The notes under the pieces were generated by a model. That model worked only from the letters and a program-made list of their open reading frames with translations, was not told the origin of the DNA and did not search any database. A program made the translations under genes and the position numbers. A stretch of 16,076 nt of DNA, from positions 1 through 16,076 of the forward strand of contig JBBRUV010000073.1 in NCBI GenBank assembly GCA_038247465.1, in the 5' to 3' direction. Below are positions 15,049 to 16,076 of the stretch, piece by piece. The number at the start of each line of letters is the position of its first letter. Position 1 is the first letter of the stretch. This stretch comes from JBBRNH01 sp038247465 (GTDB lineage Bacteria; Bacteroidota; Bacteroidia; Cytophagales; Spirosomataceae).

Positions 15049-15747
15049 TCACTTCACCCGGCCCAGCAGTGCGTCGCGGTAGGTATCGCTGAGGGGAACC
15101 TGGAGTTTGCCGATGGTGAGTTGATGCCGCTCTATTTTCTCGATCCGCGACAGGGCCACGATGTACGATTTGTGAATCCGCATGAACCTATCAGATGGCA
15201 ACAGCTCAATAGCATCGGTGATGGTCATGCGGGTGAGGGCTTTTTTGCCCGTCTCCTGAAACGTCAGGTAATTTCCTTCCGATTCGATGTAGAGCAGTTC
15301 GTCAACATTGATTCTGACCCAATCATAGCCATCTTTCACAAACACAAACGGCGATTTGGGTTGGCCGCCGGTATCGGTAGGGGCCGAGAGCCGTTCCCAG
15401 GCTTTGTTGCTGGCCTGCAAAAACCGCCCGAAACCAATCGGTTTCAGCAGGTAATCCAACGCGCTGAGTTCAAAACCCTGCAAGGCGTATTCGGGGTATG
15501 CCGTTGTGAAGATGATAAGTGGCTGTTTGGGACTGGCGGCCACAACCTGCGCGAAATCAATGCCGGTGAGGTCAGGCATATTGATGTCCAGAAAAATCAG
15601 ATCAACTTTCTCGGTTTTAAGGTATGTCAGGGCTTCAAGCGCATTGACAAAACTGCGTTTCAGGTCAAGAAACGGCACTTTGTTGACGTGGGCCTTAATT
15701 ACGTCGAGCGCAATCGGTTCGTCGTCAATGGCGATGCAGGTTAGCAT
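15049..15747 (-). CDS. LytTR-family response regulator
   Basis: The 232-residue product has an N-terminal receiver domain with the acidic pair in AIDDEP (Asp8, Asp9), phospho-acceptor Asp54 in IFLDINMPDLTG, Thr81/82 in FTTAY and Lys102 in LLKPI. Residues about 130-232 form a LytTR DNA-binding domain: DGYDWVRINVDELLYIESEG, YLTFQ, RFMRIHKSYIVAL and LPLSDTYRDALL-type ending (VPLSDTYRDALLG). On phosphorylation by the partner kinase it would bind direct repeats in target promoters; the targets are unknown. Its ATG lies 9 bases after the kinase stop, which makes co-transcription and pairing very likely. There is no extra domain, and the length is normal for LytR/AlgR-type regulators. Confidence 0.95.
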   Translation of the reverse strand: MLTCIAIDDEPIALDVIKAHVNKVPFLDLKRSFVNALEALTYLKTEKVDLIFLDINMPDLTGIDFAQVVAASPKQPLIIFTTAYPEYALQGFELSALDYLLKPIGFGRFLQASNKAWERLSAPTDTGGQPKSPFVFVKDGYDWVRINVDELLYIESEGNYLTFQETGKKALTRMTITDAIELLPSDRFMRIHKSYIVALSRIEKIERHQLTIGKLQVPLSDTYRDALLGRVK

Positions 15748-15756
15748 ATAGGCGGT

Positions 15757-16076
15757 TCAAAGTTTGATTGTCAAACGTACAGCAAACGTTTCGTTATCCG
15801 TTAGCCCAGCGTCAAACGTATGCCGGCCCCGATACGCCAGCGCGAGCCGTTTCCTGACGTTGTCTAATCCTAAACCCGTGCCTTTTTCGAGCGTTTTGCG
15901 TGGCACGATGCTGTTTTCGGTCGTAAACGTCAGTACGCGATTCTCGATAATCAGCCCAACACGCACAAAACACGGGTATTGCATACTGATACCGTATTTA
16001 AACGCATTTTCGATGAGCGGGTTCAGCAGCAGGGGCAGGATTTGGGCGGGCTGCTCGTCCCAATGCGTCTCGATAA
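15757..16076 (-). CDS. LytS/YehU-type sensor histidine kinase, C-terminal part
   Basis: Reading the minus strand from the window edge gives an open frame ending at TGA 15757-15759, about 106 residues. It contains the ATPase domain of LytS-like kinases (His_kinase plus HATPase_c): ILPLLLNPLIENAFKYGIS is the N-box with the ATP-Mg asparagine, and GTGLGLDNVRKRLALAY is the G-box. The middle segment (PCFVRVGLIIENRVLTFTTE) matches the beta strand where many family members have a V-x-N segment, here TTENS. The phospho-accepting histidine region and any transmembrane sensor part lie beyond the window. It phosphorylates the downstream LytTR regulator, 9 bases away. Confidence 0.92.
   Translation of the reverse strand, partial: IETHWDEQPAQILPLLLNPLIENAFKYGISMQYPCFVRVGLIIENRVLTFTTENSIVPRKTLEKGTGLGLDNVRKRLALAYRGRHTFDAGLTDNETFAVRLTIKL

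Overview
The window looks like an ordinary chromosomal segment of a Bacteroidota bacterium, most likely Cytophagales and close to Spirosoma or its relatives. This is inferred from five things: a type IX secretion (T9SS) C-terminal sorting domain, an S46 dipeptidyl-peptidase, a Bacteroidota-type GlmU-like protein, a LytS/LytTR two-component pair, and promoter-like TAnnTTTG boxes with almost no Shine-Dalgarno sequences. I see no phage, insertion sequence, CRISPR array, tRNA, rRNA or defence island. No stretch longer than about 160 bases lacks a gene.

Layout, left half. The 3' end of purM (1-183) is followed 12 bases later by a secreted T9SS-sorted protein (196-1305). A minus-strand envelope protein with helix-hairpin-helix motifs and a predicted outer-membrane barrel (1329-3428) converges on it. 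Divergent from that gene run an S46 dipeptidyl-peptidase (3573-5693) and an M20 amidohydrolase (5766-6968). An acyl-CoA dehydrogenase of the long-chain/isovaleryl active-site type (6998-8185, minus) converges on the amidohydrolase. A small outer-membrane barrel protein (8339-9037) is read away from the dehydrogenase.

Layout, right half. A minus-strand operon (12474 down to 9038) encodes a dipeptide epimerase, an alpha-oxoamine-synthase-like PLP enzyme and a secreted class-A beta-lactamase-fold serine hydrolase. A plus-strand pair (12512-14891) encodes the GlmU-like sugar nucleotidyltransferase/acetyltransferase and the DNA polymerase III delta' subunit. The window closes with a minus-strand LytTR response regulator and the C-terminal part of its histidine kinase (15049-16076).

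How the genes fit together. The most coherent functional unit is the epimerase operon, which suggests processing of dipeptides, possibly murein-derived. The S46 peptidase and M20 hydrolase could supply related peptide catabolism, but that link is inference. The most unusual non-coding signal is a set of three different palindromic repeats, each lodged at a gene end between 10.2 and 15.0 kb. One encodes residues about 12-55, including the only signal-peptide-like hydrophobic stretch, of the serine hydrolase. Another encodes the last residues and stop codon of the GlmU-like protein. The third forms the terminator region after holB. I did not find a convincing new multi-gene system; the repeat-derived protein ends are what I would look at first.
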